Shown here in pieces: positions 28,911-37,533 of a stretch of 64,000 nt of DNA (the stretch's first letter is position 1; each line of letters begins with the position of its first letter). Source of the DNA: Bacteroidota bacterium (GTDB lineage Bacteria; Bacteroidota; Bacteroidia; UKL13-3). The position numbers were made by a program, and so were the translations under genes. Under the pieces are notes generated by a model. It was given only the letters and a program-made list of their open reading frames with translations, searched no databases and had not been told where the DNA came from. The stretch spans positions 496,001-560,000 of the forward strand of contig JAIYAT010000035.1 of NCBI GenBank assembly GCA_027488905.1. The letters are read 5' to 3'.

Positions 28911-29030
28911 ATTTCTACTTTTTCAAAAATCGACAATGGATTTGGTAACTAATCCACTCTCTATCAACAGCCGTGTGGATTACTTTATATACTGATTATT
29001 TGAACCTTAAAAAAAATAACTTGGATTATT

Positions 29031-30257
29031 CTAAACATGCGCAGCAAGTAAAAGATCTAAATCTTTATTATAGATACTCAAGCGTTTACCTAAATGTTTA
29101 TTGGTAAGATTTCCTTTATAAATATAAACTCCTGGCCTCACTTCGGCGTTATCACACAAGAATTTTGCAAAATTATTTGATGCACCTATTCTTAATAGTA
29201 AAGGGGTAATCACATTGCTTAAGGCATAGCTCGCAGTTCTGCATACATTGCTGGTAATATTGGGAACACAATAATGAATGACGTCGTGTTTTTTGTAGGT
29301 GGGATTTTCGTGGGTTGTAAGTTCTGAAGTTTCAAAAACACCACCTTGATCTATACTTATATCAATAATTACACTATTAGGTTTCATTTGTGAAACCATT
29401 TCCTCGCTCACCACAACAGGCGATCTGCCTTCTTCACTCCTGATACAACCTATACACACATCTGCATTTAAAATTGCTTTTTGAAGTATTTTTGGATTAA
29501 TTAAGGAGGTAAATATTGGCTGACCCAAATGGTTTTGCAATTGTCTTAGTTTTGTTAAGGAATTATCAAATACCTTAATATTGGCTCCCATACCCAAAGC
29601 AGCTCTTGCGGCATATTCGCCAACCGTTCCGGCACCTAAAATAACTATTTCTGTAGGAGGTATTCCAGTTACACCTCCCAACATCTCGCCCTTTCCACCC
29701 CCATTAACCTTTAGCAATTGCGCTGCAACAGCGATTGCATTAATACCTGCTATTTCACTTAAACTTCTTACAATTGGGTAAACACCACTTTCTTCCCTTA
29801 AATATTCAAATCCAATAGCATTGATTCTTTTAGCCATTAAGCTTCTAACATAAGCTTCATTTCTTGCTCCATGTTGAAGTGCTGAAATAAGCAGCTTTTC
29901 TTGCCCTAACCAACCAACTTCCTCGTTGGTAGGGGGTTCAACTTTTACAATGATATCTGCCTTGTAAACCTCTTCCCTATTATAGCATATTTTTGCACCC
30001 GCATCGCTAAACTCCTTATCTGTAAAAAAGGCATCTTTACCGGCATTACTTTCTAACCAAATCTCATTTCCATTGTTCACCAAAAGTTGAACACTCGATG
30101 GCGTTAATGCGATTCGATGTTCTTGTAGGGTGGTTTCTTTTGGAACACCAATAAATAGTGCTTTATTAGGCTGCTTTAATTCCAACATAGCCTCTTGCGG
30201 CTGAAGACTCGCCTGACGCGCCAAATCACTGAAGCCAAAAGAATTGCTCTCTGCCAT
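29031..30257 (-). CDS. ald: Alanine dehydrogenase (AlaDH/PNT family)
   Basis: NAD-dependent enzyme that interconverts alanine with pyruvate and ammonia. 408 residues, longer than the usual ~370 by an N-terminal extension of about 35 residues before FIGVPKETTLQEHRIAL. Substrate-site residues are in ADIIVKVEPP (Lys) and SALQHGARNE (His). The NAD-binding Rossmann motif is VILGAGTVGEYAARAALGMGA; a glycine-rich KVNGGGKGEMLGGVTG precedes it. Transhydrogenase alpha subunits share the fold, but the conserved substrate motifs and the lack of a beta-subunit gene favour alanine dehydrogenase. Confidence 0.88.
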   Translation of the reverse strand: MAESNSFGFSDLARQASLQPQEAMLELKQPNKALFIGVPKETTLQEHRIALTPSSVQLLVNNGNEIWLESNAGKDAFFTDKEFSDAGAKICYNREEVYKADIIVKVEPPTNEEVGWLGQEKLLISALQHGARNEAYVRSLMAKRINAIGFEYLREESGVYPIVRSLSEIAGINAIAVAAQLLKVNGGGKGEMLGGVTGIPPTEIVILGAGTVGEYAARAALGMGANIKVFDNSLTKLRQLQNHLGQPIFTSLINPKILQKAILNADVCIGCIRSEEGRSPVVVSEEMVSQMKPNSVIIDISIDQGGVFETSELTTHENPTYKKHDVIHYCVPNITSNVCRTASYALSNVITPLLLRIGASNNFAKFLCDNAEVRPGVYIYKGNLTNKHLGKRLSIYNKDLDLLLAAHV

Positions 30258-30310
30258 AGAAGTTAAAATAGGTTTCTCTCAAAAATAAGAATAATTTGAT
30301 ACATTTCAAT

Positions 30311-30715
30311 CTATTCCAAAACTAACTTCCTTCTCTCCCCTATCAAAGAAATGTGTATTTTTAGATGCCGCTCTACTTTAAGTATTTCTTCAATGTTCTC
30401 GGGCCACTCAATTAGGCATAAACTTCCCGAATCAAAATAGGCTTCAAAACCTAAATCATATACTTCTGTAATTGATTTAATCCGATAAAAATCAAAATGA
30501 TATATTGATTGCCCAGCGCTTGTTTGATATTCATTCACGATGGAAAAACTAGGACTGCTAACCAAATCTATTACCCCAAGCTGTTTAAGCAATGATTTTA
30601 TTAAGGTAGTTTTACCTACCCCCATTTCTCCATAAAAGCACCAAATTTTGTGCTGTTCATTTGCCCCTATGAGATAATTTGCAACCTTATCAAGTTCCTC
30701 GAGATTATACTCCAT
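30311..30715 (-). CDS. tsaE: tRNA threonylcarbamoyladenosine biosynthesis ATPase TsaE
   Basis: ATPase subunit that works with TsaB and TsaD to make t6A37 in ANN-decoding tRNAs. The ATG at 30715 is preferred over an in-frame TTG at 30721. 134 residues, normal length. Walker A is YGEMGVGKTTLIKSLL; the family motifs SPSFSIVNEY, YHFDFYRI and CLIEWPENIE are all present. It starts 11 bases after the proline dehydrogenase stop, so both are probably one transcript. Confidence 0.95.
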   Translation of the reverse strand: MEYNLEELDKVANYLIGANEQHKIWCFYGEMGVGKTTLIKSLLKQLGVIDLVSSPSFSIVNEYQTSAGQSIYHFDFYRIKSITEVYDLGFEAYFDSGSLCLIEWPENIEEILKVERHLKIHISLIGERRKLVLE

Positions 30716-30726
30716 AACCAAGAAAA

Positions 30727-31902
30727 CTACTTTTTGCGGCGTTGCAACTCAGCAATGATTAATTTAAGTTCTCTACCTGCCTGACCTTGAACGCTTGTAT
30801 TTTCTTGCGCCCTTCTAAACAAATAAGGAAGAACTGCTCTCACCGGACCATATGGTAAATATTTTGCAACCCTATATCCAGCATGTGCTAAGTTGTAGCT
30901 CAAATTGTCACTCATGCCATATAATTGAGAAAAATAAATCCTTTCATCAGTTGGGTTCAGACCATTTTGTTCCATTAAATCCATCAAATACGCACAACTG
31001 TCTTGGTTATGTGTTCCAGCACAAATTGAAACCAAATCATGATGAGTTAAACAAACCTTTAAACCTTCATTGTAATCTTTATCACTTGCTGCCTTGCTGG
31101 GTTGAATTGGATTTTCATATCCCATTTCTTTGGCACGTAAGGCTTCCTTTTCCATATAGGCACCACGAACCAATTTAACCCCATAAAAATAGTTTCCACT
31201 TTTAGCATTATCGATAGATTGCTTTAAGAAGGCTAATCTATCATGTCTGTAAAACTGAATGGTATTATATATAATAGCTCTTTTGCCATTGAATTCCTCC
31301 ATCATTTCTGCCACAATTCCATCAATAGTATCTTGAATCCAACTTTCTTCGGCATCTATAAATAATCGAACATTTAAGTCAAATGCTCTTTTACAAATTG
31401 AGTGAATTCTACCTTTGACTCTCGCAAATTCGGAAGATTCATTAATTGTTAGACCTTTCTTCTCATTTACTTTTTGCAATAAAGCAAATCTTCCAACACC
31501 TGTAACTTTAAACACACTGAAAGGTATCGCAGGATTATTTTGTGCCTTTTCAATTGTTTTAATGATTTCTTTGGCTGTTGCATCAAAAACTTCCTCCTCT
31601 TCCTCTCCTTCTACAGAATAATCAAGGATAGTTCCAACTCCAAATTGGTGCATTTGCTGAATGGTAGCCTCACAATCTGAAACACTTTCTCCGCCACAAA
31701 ATTGATGAAAGACCGTTTTTTTAATAATTCCTTTAATGGGTAAACCCAACTTAAATCCAAAATCTACAAAGGCAGGGCCGGTTTGAACCAACCAATTATA
31801 CCCAATGGCTTTATATAGTAAATAAGAATTTTGTAATTCTTTGTTATTTCTTGCCTGAAAGGCAATTTGAGTATTTGAAAAATCTACCTTTAATTTTGTC
31901 AT
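30727..31902 (-). CDS. Proline dehydrogenase
   Basis: Flavoenzyme that oxidises proline to pyrroline-5-carboxylate, the first step of proline breakdown. 391 residues, the stand-alone form without the P5C dehydrogenase part. The beta/alpha barrel is recognisable by GTILDYSVEGE, RLFIDAEESWIQDTIDG, AIIYNTIQFYRHDRL, GVKLVRGAYMEKEA and the late YGPVRAVLPYLFRRAQEN, which holds the Arg residues that bind the proline carboxylate. It ends just upstream of tsaE. A GGTTTGAACC motif is at 31780-31789. Confidence 0.93.
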   Translation of the reverse strand: MTKLKVDFSNTQIAFQARNNKELQNSYLLYKAIGYNWLVQTGPAFVDFGFKLGLPIKGIIKKTVFHQFCGGESVSDCEATIQQMHQFGVGTILDYSVEGEEEEEVFDATAKEIIKTIEKAQNNPAIPFSVFKVTGVGRFALLQKVNEKKGLTINESSEFARVKGRIHSICKRAFDLNVRLFIDAEESWIQDTIDGIVAEMMEEFNGKRAIIYNTIQFYRHDRLAFLKQSIDNAKSGNYFYGVKLVRGAYMEKEALRAKEMGYENPIQPSKAASDKDYNEGLKVCLTHHDLVSICAGTHNQDSCAYLMDLMEQNGLNPTDERIYFSQLYGMSDNLSYNLAHAGYRVAKYLPYGPVRAVLPYLFRRAQENTSVQGQAGRELKLIIAELQRRKK

Positions 31903-31985
31903 AAGTCTTTTTACACTTTAACTGATGTTTGTTAACAAATGATTAACTATAATTGCGCTGCGAAAGTAAGTGCAAACTCTGTTAG

Positions 31986-33047
31986 ATGAAAGAAATTATT
32001 CAAAAGGATTTTGAGATTTTTCTAGGTGAAGAAGTTCTAGAACACCTTTCAGCAGTCCTTATTGAAAACAGCTACTCTAAAGTATTTGTTTTAATGGACA
32101 CCAACACCCAACGATTTTGTTGGCCACTATTAAGTCCTTATTTAGTTAACTTTTTCCCTATTGTTATTCCAGATGGAGAAGCTAGCAAAAGCTTGGTTCA
32201 AGCCGAAAAAATATGGGAAACGCTGCAAAACAACATGGCTGATAGGCGTGCAGTACTCATCAATTTAGGCGGTGGAGTAATATCAGACCTTGGAGGATTT
32301 TGTGCTGCCACCTATAAACGCGGTATTGATTTTATAAATGTTCCTACTTCTCTCTTAGGCATGGTGGATGCTGCAATTGGCGGAAAATTGGGTATAGATT
32401 TTTTATCCTTTAAAAATTCAATTGGCCTATTTAAGCATCCTAAATATATATTCATTTATCCAAGTTTTATAAAGACCTTGCCTTCCGAGGAAATAAGAAA
32501 TGGATTGGCGGAAGTGGTAAAACATGGGCTAATTGATAACAAATCATTATTCGAAAAACTATCACATTTAGAGGGTCAAGCCATTGAAAAAGCAGGAAAT
32601 CTTATTTTTCAATCCTTAAAAATAAAAGCTGATTTTGTAAAAAAAGATCCTTTTGAGAAGGACATTAGAAAATCCTTAAACTTTGGACATACCATTGGGC
32701 ATGCCATAGAAACTTGGTCTTTACTTAATGACGCAATTCCTTTAAAACACGGGGAAGCAATTGCCATAGGAATGATTTGCGAAGCATACTTGAGTCATGT
32801 AATTCTTGACATGCCGCTTTCTGAATTAGAAGCAATAAATGCTTATTTTACAAAGCATTATCCTAAATACAAGGGCTCACTCAATAAAGATATATTGATT
32901 GAATACATGCGCAATGACAAAAAAAATGATGCTGGATTTATTAACTTCACTTTGCTCAAACGAATTGGGAAAGCGAAAATAAACATTCATTGCCAAGAAG
33001 ATTTGATAGTAAAAGCCATAGATTACTACCGAAAAAACAACGCATGA
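31986..33047 (+). CDS. aroB: 3-dehydroquinate synthase
   Basis: Second enzyme of the shikimate pathway, a zinc- and NAD-dependent enzyme that cyclises DAHP to dehydroquinate. 353 residues, normal length. Motifs: PDGEASKSL, GGGVISDLGGFCAATYKRG (NAD loop), NVPTSLLGMVDAAIGGKLGID, NGLAEVVKHG and FGHTIGHAIE with zinc-binding histidines. The stop overlaps the aroA start (ATGA), so the two are translationally coupled. It is divergent from proline dehydrogenase across an 83-base gap. Confidence 0.96.
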   Translation: MKEIIQKDFEIFLGEEVLEHLSAVLIENSYSKVFVLMDTNTQRFCWPLLSPYLVNFFPIVIPDGEASKSLVQAEKIWETLQNNMADRRAVLINLGGGVISDLGGFCAATYKRGIDFINVPTSLLGMVDAAIGGKLGIDFLSFKNSIGLFKHPKYIFIYPSFIKTLPSEEIRNGLAEVVKHGLIDNKSLFEKLSHLEGQAIEKAGNLIFQSLKIKADFVKKDPFEKDIRKSLNFGHTIGHAIETWSLLNDAIPLKHGEAIAIGMICEAYLSHVILDMPLSELEAINAYFTKHYPKYKGSLNKDILIEYMRNDKKNDAGFINFTLLKRIGKAKINIHCQEDLIVKAIDYYRKNNA

Positions 33048-34297
33048 AATCGGTAAAAATAAGTGCATTCAAAACGCATATCAAAGGAAATATTCAGCTA
33101 CCAGCTTCCAAAAGTATAAGCAACAGAGCCTTAATTTTACAAGCCATAACCAAGCAACTGCATCAAACAGAAACCTCTTTACTAAACCTTTCTGAAGCAG
33201 ATGATACTTCAATTATAAAAATCGCGCTTCTTTCTAAAAATGGTCGTATAAATATTAAAAATGCTGGCACCTGCGCAAGGTTTTTGTGTGCTTATTATGC
33301 CGCAACACAGGATGCTGATATTGAACTTTATGGTGAAGCCCGTATGAGCGAAAGACCCATTGCGCCTTTGGTTGAAGCATTGAGGTCTTTGGGTGCAGAC
33401 ATTTCTTACCTAAACACCGAAGGACATTTGCCTGTTCATATCAAAGGCAAGCAATTGAGTGGTGGTTCAATTACTTTAGATTCAAATGTTTCTAGTCAAT
33501 TTGCTTCTGCCTTAATGTTAGTTTCGCCTCTTTTAAGTGGCGGTTTGAACCTAAACTTATCTGAAAACATAGTAAGCAAAAGCTATATTGAAATGACTGC
33601 TGAGGTGATGAAGGCATTTGGGTATGAACCTTTGCTAGATTTTGGTTCGAACCAAATAACTTTAAGTCAAACCAATACACCCAAACCAATAGAAAGTTAC
33701 ACCATTGAAGCAGATTGGAGCAGTGCAGCTTTTTTTTATGAAGCGGCGCTTTTGTCTGAAGAAGCTGAATTGATTTTAAGCGACTTAAAACTTCCTTCTA
33801 TTCAAGGGGACGCGATTGTTGCAGAATGGTTCGAAAAACTTGGAGTTTCAAGCGAATTGGTTCAAACCGGCATAAAAATTCGCAAGACCCATAAAGTGCC
33901 TACAGCCTCAGTTGAATTAGACTTTACAGATTATCCAGATTTGGCACCTTCCCTCATCTGTGCAAGTGCAGGCGCAGGAATTGCAATGAAAGCAACAGGT
34001 TTAAGCAGTTTGGTGCACAAGGAAAGCAATCGTGTTTTAGCTTTACTGCAATTGTTGCAAAAGCTTCATATCAAAACAGAAAGTGACACAATAAATTATA
34101 TTTCGCATGATGGCTTGCAAAGGCAGTTTTACCATGGCGAAATACTTTCTACAGAAAAAGACCATCGTTTGGCAATGGCTTTTGGCATGTTGGTTCAATA
34201 CTTTTCTTTGGTGCGTTTGAGTGAAGCCAATTCGGTAATAAAATCATTCCCCGACTTTTGGGAAGAAGCAGAGAAAATTGGAATCGAACTAAATTAA
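33044..34297 (+). CDS. aroA: 3-phosphoshikimate 1-carboxyvinyltransferase (EPSP synthase)
   Basis: Joins PEP to shikimate-3-phosphate in the shikimate pathway. The ATG at 33044 overlaps the aroB stop; an upstream in-frame ATG at 32990 lies inside aroB and would add 18 residues foreign to the family. 417 residues. Motifs: LPASKSISNRALIL (shikimate phosphate), NAGTCARFLCAYYA, YGEARMSERPI, SSQFASALML, DWSSAAFFYEAA, DYPDLAP and SLVHKESNRVLAL. The NAGTCARFL form deviates from the common NAGTAxRxL loop. Two GGTTCAAACC motifs (33542, 33859) and a fully palindromic variant GGTTCGAACC (33644) occur in it. Confidence 0.94.
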   Translation: MKSVKISAFKTHIKGNIQLPASKSISNRALILQAITKQLHQTETSLLNLSEADDTSIIKIALLSKNGRINIKNAGTCARFLCAYYAATQDADIELYGEARMSERPIAPLVEALRSLGADISYLNTEGHLPVHIKGKQLSGGSITLDSNVSSQFASALMLVSPLLSGGLNLNLSENIVSKSYIEMTAEVMKAFGYEPLLDFGSNQITLSQTNTPKPIESYTIEADWSSAAFFYEAALLSEEAELILSDLKLPSIQGDAIVAEWFEKLGVSSELVQTGIKIRKTHKVPTASVELDFTDYPDLAPSLICASAGAGIAMKATGLSSLVHKESNRVLALLQLLQKLHIKTESDTINYISHDGLQRQFYHGEILSTEKDHRLAMAFGMLVQYFSLVRLSEANSVIKSFPDFWEEAEKIGIELN

Positions 34298-34382
34298 GAA
34301 ATTTATGCTTCAACTTTATCCTTAAAATTGTACTTTAGTATGAGTAAACTTAGGAAATTTAGCTCAACTCAACTAAAAAAAC

Positions 34383-35000
34383 ATGAAAATAGCAATTATA
34401 GGAACTGGCAATGTGGGGGGTGCATTAGCTACTAAATGGGCACATACTGGCCATGAAATTAACTTAGGTGTTAGAAATAAAGAGCAGTTTAAAGGTAAAG
34501 CCTTGTTATCTAATCCAAATACAAACTTGTTAGGCATTTTGGAAGCAGTTGAAGCTTCTGAAGTTATTTTGCTAGCAACCCCAGCCATGCATGCTATTGA
34601 AGTGGCTAAAAGTTTAGGAAACACAGAAAACAAAATAGTAATTGACAGCATGAATATCATAATGGGCAAAGGGCCTGAAGGATTTTCAACCACCTCAGAT
34701 GCTGTTCTTGCTCATACTGGAAGTAAACATATTGTAAAATGTTTCAATACCACAGGTTTTAACAATATGATGAACACTGAATATGGCAATCAAAAACTAG
34801 ATTTATTTGTTGCTGGAGACAGTGAAAAAGGCAAATCAGTTGCTATTCAATTGGCAAATGATGCTGGATTTGAAAACTGCTTTGACATTGGAGGCAATGA
34901 TAAGTTTGGAATGATGGAACAATTCGCTTGGTTTTGGATTAACCTGGCATTGTTTCAAGGCCAAGGAAGAGATATCGGATTCAAATTGCTAAAGAGATAA
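34383..35000 (+). CDS. NADPH-dependent F420 reductase-like oxidoreductase
   Basis: Cytoplasmic NAD(P)-binding protein of 205 residues. The N-terminal Rossmann motif is IAIIGTGNVGGALATKWAHTGHEI, followed by VRNKEQF, which suits NADP. VILLATPAMHAIEV, KIVIDSMNIIMG and VKCFNTTGFNNM match the F420-reductase/NAD-binding_2 family; DIGGNDKFGMMEQFAWFWINLALFQG ends it. The family is widespread in bacteria that lack F420, so the true substrate is unknown. Confidence 0.8.
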   Translation: MKIAIIGTGNVGGALATKWAHTGHEINLGVRNKEQFKGKALLSNPNTNLLGILEAVEASEVILLATPAMHAIEVAKSLGNTENKIVIDSMNIIMGKGPEGFSTTSDAVLAHTGSKHIVKCFNTTGFNNMMNTEYGNQKLDLFVAGDSEKGKSVAIQLANDAGFENCFDIGGNDKFGMMEQFAWFWINLALFQGQGRDIGFKLLKR

Positions 35001-35033
35001 TTTGATTGTTCCTCAAAAAATAATCAAATAAAA

Positions 35034-35687
35034 TCAATCCTTGATACAACGCACTGACAACCCATACTGCTTTTCAATGTTGACCCTGCCCATAGAGCCA
35101 CCTGAGTAATACAAGGTTCGGGTTCGTGCACTGCTAGAATCGTGTTCAGTAGCAAGCCACCAGTAACCGTATTTACCTAAGCCACGGAACGCTCCAAGGG
35201 TATCTCTTAAGCCACCTGGTAGTGCTGAATAACCACTGCTATTGGTGGCATCAGCATTAGGAGCATCCCACCCAAAAGTATTCTTCAATTTGCTACCTGC
35301 AAAATTTTCACCACACAAACTATTGGTTAATACCACCCATTCTGTTTCACTTGGGAGGTGCCAGCCTTCTGGGCAGGCTATCATAGCAGTTTGCCAATCG
35401 TACAAACGGCCATAAAGATTACCATTAGAAGGCTTATTATCATAATACCAACTGTTGCCAATTTGATAGTTTAAGTTTTGGGCAAACCACCATTGATTGC
35501 CTATTTTAACAGTAATGTATTTTTGGCCATCCCTTGGGTCGGTAAATGTAGAAAACTCAGGAGGGGGAATGGTATATTTGATTGTGTCAGTATCATTCTG
35601 CTTAATCTCCTCCTTCTTGCAAGCATCAAGCGATAATAATGCAGTAAATACAAAAGCTGTACTTAAAATTAAACGTACTTTTTTCAT
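35034..35687 (-). CDS. FISUMP-domain lipoprotein
   Basis: Predicted outer-membrane lipoprotein: signal peptide ending LLSLDACKK with the lipid Cys. The body is a FISUMP domain (Fibrobacter succinogenes major paralogous domain), with DGQKYITVKIGNQWWFAQNLN, CPEGWHLPSETEWVVLTN, SALPGGLRD, YWWLATE and the final LSVRCIKD. These domains are abundant in Bacteroidota surface proteins; the function is unknown. It converges on the F420-reductase-like gene with a 33-base gap. A second paralogue lies at 38741-39418. Confidence 0.85.
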   Translation of the reverse strand: MKKVRLILSTAFVFTALLSLDACKKEEIKQNDTDTIKYTIPPPEFSTFTDPRDGQKYITVKIGNQWWFAQNLNYQIGNSWYYDNKPSNGNLYGRLYDWQTAMIACPEGWHLPSETEWVVLTNSLCGENFAGSKLKNTFGWDAPNADATNSSGYSALPGGLRDTLGAFRGLGKYGYWWLATEHDSSSARTRTLYYSGGSMGRVNIEKQYGLSVRCIKD

Positions 35688-35932
35688 TTTGGTCTCTTAA
35701 TTTAATTTCTACTTTAGGTTTTCAAATTGGCTAATCAAATTTAATGATTTTTTATAATATTGACTAACCATTGAAGGCTAAAGTTAAACCTTGAAAAAAC
35801 CATAACGCTGTTTGATGCTTAAATGTTGAAATAATAACTTAGAAAGGCAAAAAGAAAAGCGGTTGATTTGTTTTACACTAATCAGGAGTTTTATGAAAAG
35901 GTAAAGTGATAGCTAATTATAGACTCTTACCC

Positions 35933-36268
35933 TTATTTCAGTAAGTTTATTATTTCAGCCTTCAATTTGGGCAAACTATTAATCACAATTGACCAAATCA
36001 TGTCGTCTGCGATGTTATCATAACTATGAATAATGCGATTCCTGGTTCCAACTATATTTCTAGCATTCTCAATTTTGAAATCTGGCTTTTCCTTAAGAAT
36101 TCTGTTTACCGCCTCACCAATAATTTCAATATTTCGTTCAACAGCTCTTTTAGTTTTAATGTTCTTTTGGTAAGCGATAAAATCTAAGGGTTTGTCTTCA
36201 AAGAATGATTCAATTTCTTCAATTGAATTAAGAATATCAAAAAGCCAACTATTGATTTTGTTATCCAT
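35933..36268 (-). CDS. hepT: HepT-like toxin ribonuclease (DUF86)
   Basis: HEPN-domain toxin of a HepT/MntA type VII toxin-antitoxin system. The start at 36268 (MDNKINSWLFDIL) fits the family and overlaps mntA by 8 bases; an upstream start would add eight residues. The HEPN active motif R-x4-H-x-Y is intact: R76, H81, Y83 in RNRIIHSYD. Residues 1-75 show the helical pattern IEEIESFF and RAVERNIEIIGEAVNRIL. In characterised pairs MntA adds AMP to the Tyr and so blocks RNase activity. 111 residues is normal. Confidence 0.88.
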   Translation of the reverse strand: MDNKINSWLFDILNSIEEIESFFEDKPLDFIAYQKNIKTKRAVERNIEIIGEAVNRILKEKPDFKIENARNIVGTRNRIIHSYDNIADDMIWSIVINSLPKLKAEIINLLK

Positions 36269-36560
36269 AAATGAGTTGCTTTTCAATATCAATTTGCTTT
36301 CTCAGAAATGAATTCCGAATACCCTTCATTTCAAGTAAATCAACTGGGCGATTGAAAATTGACTCTAATTGTTCTTTGAGGTCAAAGTAGTTGTCTGCAT
36401 AATCATATAAATCAAGGTTTTCAAAATCAACAACTAAATCTATATCACTTTTGTCAGTAAAAGAATCCTTAAGAACTGAACCAAATGCAAAAAGCTTATT
36501 CACTTTGTGCTTTAAGCAAAGGTGCTGTATCTTTTCAATATTTAACTCAATAAGATTCAT
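36261..36560 (-). CDS. mntA: MntA-like nucleotidyltransferase antitoxin
   Basis: Minimal nucleotidyltransferase of 99 residues, antitoxin partner of the overlapping hepT gene. The family motif GSx10DxD is exact: G27-S28, D39, D41 (FGSVLKDSFTDKSDIDLVV). The C-terminal RPVDLLEMKGIRNSFL matches the family. Antitoxin-first order with an 8-base overlap is the usual arrangement for this system. All residues needed for AMP transfer are visible, so the module looks functional. Confidence 0.88.
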   Translation of the reverse strand: MNLIELNIEKIQHLCLKHKVNKLFAFGSVLKDSFTDKSDIDLVVDFENLDLYDYADNYFDLKEQLESIFNRPVDLLEMKGIRNSFLRKQIDIEKQLIYG

Positions 36561-36672
36561 GTTGTAAAGGTAGTAGGTTTTTCAAATAGTTCAAAGTGGT
36601 ATTGCGGGAATCAAATACAAAAAGTTTATTCACCTAGTGTTTTAAGTATAGGTAATATTAATAGCAGTTATG

Positions 36673-37443
36673 CTATTCTTCTGTTCGTTCATTTTCTATA
36701 ATTTCTGCCACAAAAATTCCACTTTGGTCTTTATAAATTTCTACTAAAAGGTTTGCCCCTCCTTCTTGATAGGTCCGCTTTATTTTGAGCAAATACTTGT
36801 CGCCTTGCTTGTTAATGCTTAAAATTTCGTCAGTTGCGCCATCATCCTCTTTTAGTTCAAAATAAGGATAATCTTGTTCGTAATTTTTGTTCTTGATCAT
36901 TTTTACAAGCCCTACGTAGTTTGCTGACTTGTCAGAAAAAACTACGGGTGTGTGAATGGTACACCCTGTTAAACCATCTTCGTCCGAAATGCCCACACCA
37001 AAATAAGCGGTAGCATTAAATGAAACTTCGCTATTGTCAATTTTTACTGTTTTGTTTTGCGTGTTTTGAATTGGCTCATAAATTTTCCTTCCATCAACAT
37101 AGCCTTCCAAATCTTTCGTTCTTATTTTGACATATTTGAATTCTTGGCAATAGTCGTCTGTTGGTTTATTTTTATGGTATTTGTCGCTTACTTCTGTTAC
37201 AGCTACAAACTGTTCGTTTAAGTAGGATATATCCTTTATTTCTTTAAAATTTTCGTCTAACAGTTTGATGTCGTCACCCAGTAAAATTCCTTTTGCATTG
37301 ACTTTGTAAAAAGTGATTCTAATTTGGTTTGTATCTGGCTTTACACCTTCTACCTTTTCAGTGGTTTCTTTGTTCGTTTGGCTTTCTTGTTGCCCACAAG
37401 AAATTAGTATTAACAAACTTAATATTGCTGCTATCCTTTTCAT
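36673..37443 (-). CDS. Hypothetical lipoprotein
   Basis: I do not recognise the family. The 256-residue protein has a lipoprotein signal (MKRIAAILSLLILISCGQQ, lipid Cys16) and a Lys/Glu-rich linker, then a beta-rich body. YVKIRTKDLEGYVDGRKIYE near 110-130 looks like an SH3-like strand pattern, as in bacterial cell-wall binding domains; YLLKIKRTYQEGGANLLVEIYKD closes it. It has no catalytic motif I can name. Likely at the inner leaflet of the outer membrane. It is divergent from the CAP-domain gene. Confidence 0.55.
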   Translation of the reverse strand: MKRIAAILSLLILISCGQQESQTNKETTEKVEGVKPDTNQIRITFYKVNAKGILLGDDIKLLDENFKEIKDISYLNEQFVAVTEVSDKYHKNKPTDDYCQEFKYVKIRTKDLEGYVDGRKIYEPIQNTQNKTVKIDNSEVSFNATAYFGVGISDEDGLTGCTIHTPVVFSDKSANYVGLVKMIKNKNYEQDYPYFELKEDDGATDEILSINKQGDKYLLKIKRTYQEGGANLLVEIYKDQSGIFVAEIIENERTEE

Positions 37444-37533
37444 TGTTCTTGTTACTTTTTAGAATTGATGCTAACTTAATTGTAAATTAACATAATACCT
37501 GATAAATTCGTATTCTTTAAAAATTAGCCACTT

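Larger units (their letters stand above)
28806..29030. promoter_or_regulatory. Control region upstream of the par operon
   Basis: This 225-base gap carries a perfect DnaA box (28814-28822), near-match boxes on both strands at 28950-28958 and 28974-28982, and three parS-like half sites (28851, 28880, 28902). No gene fits in it. It probably holds the promoter of the hydrolase-parA-parB operon and may be an origin-proximal control region. Confidence 0.5.

Noticed and set aside
32990-33043. Longer aroA starting inside aroB
   Set aside because: The extra 18 residues are unrelated to EPSP synthases, while the ATG at 33044 overlaps the aroB stop in the usual coupled manner.
35001-35028. TTTGATT...AATCAAA inverted repeat as a terminator between convergent genes
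   Set aside because: The stem is only 7 A/T-rich pairs with no following T run; too weak to call.
36673-37443. A fifth cassette-like unit around the hypothetical lipoprotein gene
   Set aside because: GTTA occurs near both ends (36668 region and 37472 region), but the flanks match only with gaps, clearly worse than in the four accepted units.
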